The translations under genes and the position numbers were made by a program. Positions 61,278 to 64,000 of a DNA stretch of 64,000 nucleotides are shown here, in pieces (position 1 is the first letter of the stretch; the number at the start of each line of letters is the position of its first letter). This DNA is from an uncultured Aquimarina sp. (lineage in GTDB: Bacteria > Bacteroidota > Bacteroidia > Flavobacteriales > Flavobacteriaceae): NCBI GenBank assembly GCA_947496555.1, contig CANMDH010000016.1, forward strand, positions 1 to 64,000, in the 5' to 3' direction. Under the pieces are notes generated by a model. The model was not told the DNA's origin. It saw only the letters and a program-made list of their open reading frames with translations, and made no database searches.

Positions 61278-62225
61278 TTAGTAATAGTTCGAAAATGGAA
61301 GACAGTCTAAATCTACATTTCCACCAGAAAGAATAATGCCTATTTTATGACTTTTGAAACGATTTTTTTCCTTAAGTAAAGCAGCAAAAGGAACTGCGCA
61401 CGATGGTTCGATGATAATTTTCATTCGTTCCCAGATTAACCGCATAGCCGCGATGATTTCTTCTTCTTCAACCCGAATGATTTCTGAAACATGTTTTTGT
61501 ATGATAGGGAAGTTGATATCTCCTAATTGGGTTTTAAGGCCATCGGCAATCGTATTTGTGGTCGTATTAGTTTCTATCTTACCACTTTGTAATGATCTAT
61601 AGGCGTCGTCAACCTCAAAAGGTTCCCCACCGATTACTTTACAGTTGTTACCAAAGTGATGAGCCGCCAGCGCTGTACCGGCAATTAATCCACCACCGCC
61701 TACTGGTGTGAAAATATATGCTAGATCGGGATAATCACTAAGAAGTTCTATAGCAGCCGTTCCTTGTCCCATAATAACATCCAGATCATTAGAAGGGTGT
61801 AAAAAGGTTGCTCCTTTTTCTTGTTGAATTTTTGTAGCCGCCTTTTCTCTTTCTTCAAGAGTAGGAGGGCACTCAATAATCTCTCCATCATAACCCTTTA
61901 CCGCATCTTTCTTGACTTGAGGAGCTGTAGAGGGCATCACAATGTAAGCTTTTACACCTAAACTCTTTGCTGCAAGGGAAAGCGCCTGGGCAAAATTACC
62001 TGAAGAATGTGTAACGACTCCTTTTGATTGTTGTTCTTTTGATAATTGTAAAATTGCACTAGCAGCTCCTCTCATTTTAAATGCTCCCATTCGCTGAAAG
62101 TTTTCACATTTAAAAAAGATTTGGGTCCCCGAAAGCTCATTGAGCAAAGTAGATGTCAAAACCGGGGTTCTGTGAATATAATTTTTAATTCGCTTGTGGC
62201 AATCTTCTATAGCTTGCTTGGTCAT
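61278..62225 (-). CDS. PLP-dependent serine/threonine dehydratase or racemase family
   Basis: A 315-residue fold-type II PLP enzyme. PLP lysine in FQRMGAFKMRGAASAIL, SGNFAQALSLAAK binding the substrate carboxylate, phosphate-binding PVGGGGLIAGTALAA and the ring-binding ILSGGNVDLD. This profile fits threonine dehydratases lacking a regulatory ACT domain, serine racemases and threo-3-hydroxyaspartate ammonia-lyase. Start at 62225 is the ATG preceding the conserved TKQAIEDCHKRIKNYIHRTP. The frame is open to 62345, but that extension is unconserved. It is 40 bp downstream of the aspartoacylase-like gene. Confidence 0.88.
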   Translation of the reverse strand: MTKQAIEDCHKRIKNYIHRTPVLTSTLLNELSGTQIFFKCENFQRMGAFKMRGAASAILQLSKEQQSKGVVTHSSGNFAQALSLAAKSLGVKAYIVMPSTAPQVKKDAVKGYDGEIIECPPTLEEREKAATKIQQEKGATFLHPSNDLDVIMGQGTAAIELLSDYPDLAYIFTPVGGGGLIAGTALAAHHFGNNCKVIGGEPFEVDDAYRSLQSGKIETNTTTNTIADGLKTQLGDINFPIIQKHVSEIIRVEEEEIIAAMRLIWERMKIIIEPSCAVPFAALLKEKNRFKSHKIGIILSGGNVDLDCLPFSNYY

Positions 62226-62265
62226 TATCAAAAGGGATATAAAATTATACTCTAAAAGTAAGATT

Positions 62266-63465
62266 TTATATCCAAGAAGAATATTTATAATCTCTTGTTT
62301 TTGATGCAATTTCTCTATTTCTAACTCTGAGATGGGTTCTATCAATTTCTCTACTACGATATCCCAATAGATGAAAGAATTGTTTGGTAAAAAAACGAGC
62401 TATCTTTAGGTTTACGGTTAACGTATTTTTTTGATTAGAACTCCATCTTATACCAGGTAAAAGAGGTAAGATGTGATCAAAACGTATTTTACGTAAAACC
62501 GCAGACAAATTAAGGAATAGTTTTGGAGTTCTTTTTATTGCGAAAAAACCATCATCTCCCAGGTTTTGATAAAGCGGCATAAATATTTTTCCGTCTCTAT
62601 CTGATGTAATTATTTTACCATTACTTTGTGCTAGTGCCTGTCCCTTTTTTATTTTTTGAAAATTTATAAAACCTGGCTTCATTTTAAAACTATCCCCATT
62701 CTTAATTTCATGACGCCAGTAGATTTCGTAGATATGTTTATATTCTAAAGCATTGTCGAATAATATTTGATAGTATTGCCTATAGTCAATTTGAGTCTTT
62801 TCTAAGCTACCAGCAAAAACAAGGGTTAGATAAATAAAGGCAATATTATTTTGTATAGAGGCAGGGTCATCATGTTGACCAGCTTCAAAACCAAAAGCTA
62901 CGTACCCTAATTCATTAATATAACTAAGCAAAGGTCCTGCGAGATATTCTTCAATGCCCAAAATCATTGGTACGGGATATTGTTGGGTAAATTTTCTATT
63001 CAACAAACTGTCATTTACAGTCAAAAAAGGAACCGTTTTACTTGAAGTGGTATGTAGATCCATAAAATAAAATGGGCCACTTTCATTTTGAAGGATATCC
63101 CAAATAACTGTATGAAGCTCCACCTGTTCTCCAATATCTTTATTCGCAATTTTTAGTTTACCACTTACAATTTTATCGATACTTTCCTGGGTCCAAAGTC
63201 TGTTAAGATCTTGTTTATCATAACGCTTGTTATTTTCTAACGCCCAAAGATTTCCGGATATAGCATATATATTTCCTCGAATTGGAATTTCCTTGTCTTC
63301 AAGCTCGTCAAAAACTTTTTTCAGCGCAAATACACCTGATGGCTCATTTCCATGTATTCCTCCAATAAAAATTAGTGTTGGACCTGGTTGAGAACCTTTG
63401 AGGTGTTTGATTATTCGTTGTACTTCTAATGATTTATTCAATGCTTTATTATAAATTTTTGTCAT
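62266..63465 (-). CDS. Succinylglutamate desuccinylase/aspartoacylase-family enzyme
   Basis: A 399-residue zinc hydrolase of the AstE/aspartoacylase group, which removes acyl groups from amino acids. Zinc ligands: FIGGIHGNEPSGVFALKKV (His, Glu) and YFMDLHTTSS (second His). The core is conserved to about residue 240; the C-terminal ~150 residues form the barrel domain (MKPGFINFQKIKKGQALAQS). Start at 63465, 17 bp inside the preceding CBS-domain gene. The neighbour suggests a small-molecule ligase/hydrolase pair, with chemistry unresolved. Confidence 0.88.
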   Translation of the reverse strand: MTKIYNKALNKSLEVQRIIKHLKGSQPGPTLIFIGGIHGNEPSGVFALKKVFDELEDKEIPIRGNIYAISGNLWALENNKRYDKQDLNRLWTQESIDKIVSGKLKIANKDIGEQVELHTVIWDILQNESGPFYFMDLHTTSSKTVPFLTVNDSLLNRKFTQQYPVPMILGIEEYLAGPLLSYINELGYVAFGFEAGQHDDPASIQNNIAFIYLTLVFAGSLEKTQIDYRQYYQILFDNALEYKHIYEIYWRHEIKNGDSFKMKPGFINFQKIKKGQALAQSNGKIITSDRDGKIFMPLYQNLGDDGFFAIKRTPKLFLNLSAVLRKIRFDHILPLLPGIRWSSNQKNTLTVNLKIARFFTKQFFHLLGYRSREIDRTHLRVRNREIASKTRDYKYSSWI

Positions 63466-64000
63466 TATCAAATGCAATTACATCCTTAATAGTAATGATT
63501 CCCACGAGTTCTTCTTTTTGTACAACTGGAAGGCAACCTATTTCATTTTGTTTCATGATTTTTATAGCTTCTTTTATTGAAGTTTTGGTAGATACCGTTA
63601 TAACATTTTTTTCCATAATATCAGAAACAATAAGTTCGTCTTCATGCACTTTCTGATTTTGAACTTTCTTTACATGAGTCCAGGTTAACAATCCACATAA
63701 TCTACCAGGTTTACTTTCTACAGGGACATGGTGTATGTTTTTCCATTTCATAATATTGGTTGCAAGATTGGCCAAATCGTATTCAGCTACTGTAAATAAT
63801 TGGGTAGACATGATATGACCAACTAATGAAGCGTATTTATCTGTTTTAGGTACATTTTTAAGCATAGGCCATTTATGAGCAGGAGCTCCATTTTGCTGAT
63901 TTTCATGAATAGTTTTGGTAAGAGTTCGTAAAGCATCGTATTCTTTCATGCTTTTCCGCAGAAATCGATAGCTTTTGACATTCCATTTAGAAGGGGTTAT
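63449..64000 (-). CDS. CBS-domain protein, 5' end outside the window
   Basis: At least 183 codons; the frame is open to the right edge with no stop (ITPSKWNVKSYRFLRKSM upstream of the ATG at 63949). So the start at 63949 (166 residues) may be internal. The visible part has an N-terminal helical segment, then two CBS modules: HIMSTQLFTVAEYDLANLAT and SDIMEKNVITVSTKTSIKEA ending LVGIITIKDVIAFD. CBS pairs bind adenosyl ligands and regulate attached enzymes. In related bacteria such a tail follows a carboxylate-amine ligase domain, which would make the unseen part a GCS2-like ligase. That is a guess. Confidence 0.75.
   Translation of the reverse strand: MTPSKWNVKSYRFLRKSMKEYDALRTLTKTIHENQQNGAPAHKWPMLKNVPKTDKYASLVGHIMSTQLFTVAEYDLANLATNIMKWKNIHHVPVESKPGRLCGLLTWTHVKKVQNQKVHEDELIVSDIMEKNVITVSTKTSIKEAIKIMKQNEIGCLPVVQKEELVGIITIKDVIAFDNDKNL

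Overview
The window looks like chromosomal DNA of a marine-type flavobacterium (Bacteroidota, Flavobacteriaceae; an Aquimarina-like genus is my guess). The evidence is low G+C, A/T-rich spacers, promoters of the TTTG-N19-TAnnTTTG type, type IX secretion (T9SS) C-terminal domains, a clade II Sec-type nosZ, and several families typical of Bacteroidota (DUF4870, BlaR1-like M56 with BlaI, DUF6922 with AbiEii). I see no rRNA, tRNA, CRISPR array or complete insertion sequence.

Layout. 0-2.5 kb: a secreted MG2-like protein. 2.6-12.4 kb: nitric oxide and nitrous oxide genes. These are ric, an NsrR-like Rrf2 regulator with a strong palindromic operator, and a long operon for a c-type cytochrome, a fasciclin lipoprotein, nosZ, a membrane protein, nosL, nosD, nosF, nosY and a histidine-rich membrane protein. 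13-16.4 kb: a di-haem cytochrome with a two-subunit molybdenum hydroxylase of the isoquinoline 1-oxidoreductase type. 16.5-22.9 kb: two near-identical secreted proteins, duplicated with their promoters, flanking an amidohydrolase, a serine hydrolase, an NTF2-like protein and an AraC regulator.

22.9-32.9 kb is accessory. It holds a decayed T9SS gene, then a very small gene (23785-23931) for a 48-residue peptide with a double-glycine leader and two cysteines. A tightly packed operon follows: CarboxypepD_reg-like protein, membrane protein, thioredoxin-like protein, C39 peptidase/ABC transporter, MacB-type permease and HlyD-type adaptor. I read this as an undescribed bacteriocin or signalling-peptide system with dedicated leader cleavage, export and thiol chemistry. 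It stops at a slipin gene that has lost its 5' half, so a rearrangement endpoint lies there.

33.5-42.3 kb is a second variable region ending in a tyrosine recombinase next to the 3' end of mnmE. It carries an AbiEii-type toxin pair, an AAA ATPase, two metallophosphoesterases (one lacking a metal ligand), small hypothetical genes, direct repeats around one gene, a structured 110-bp element and a gene split by a frameshift in a run of nine A.

42.5-64 kb is mostly core: mnmE, a T9SS-secreted trypsin-like protease, an ammonium-assimilation group (amt-glnK divergent from gltB-gltD), an S41 peptidase, a BlaI/BlaR1-like pair whose sensor carries a 29-residue repeat array, an OmpW-like protein, a PLP-dependent dehydratase, an aspartoacylase-like enzyme and a CBS-domain protein running off the right edge.
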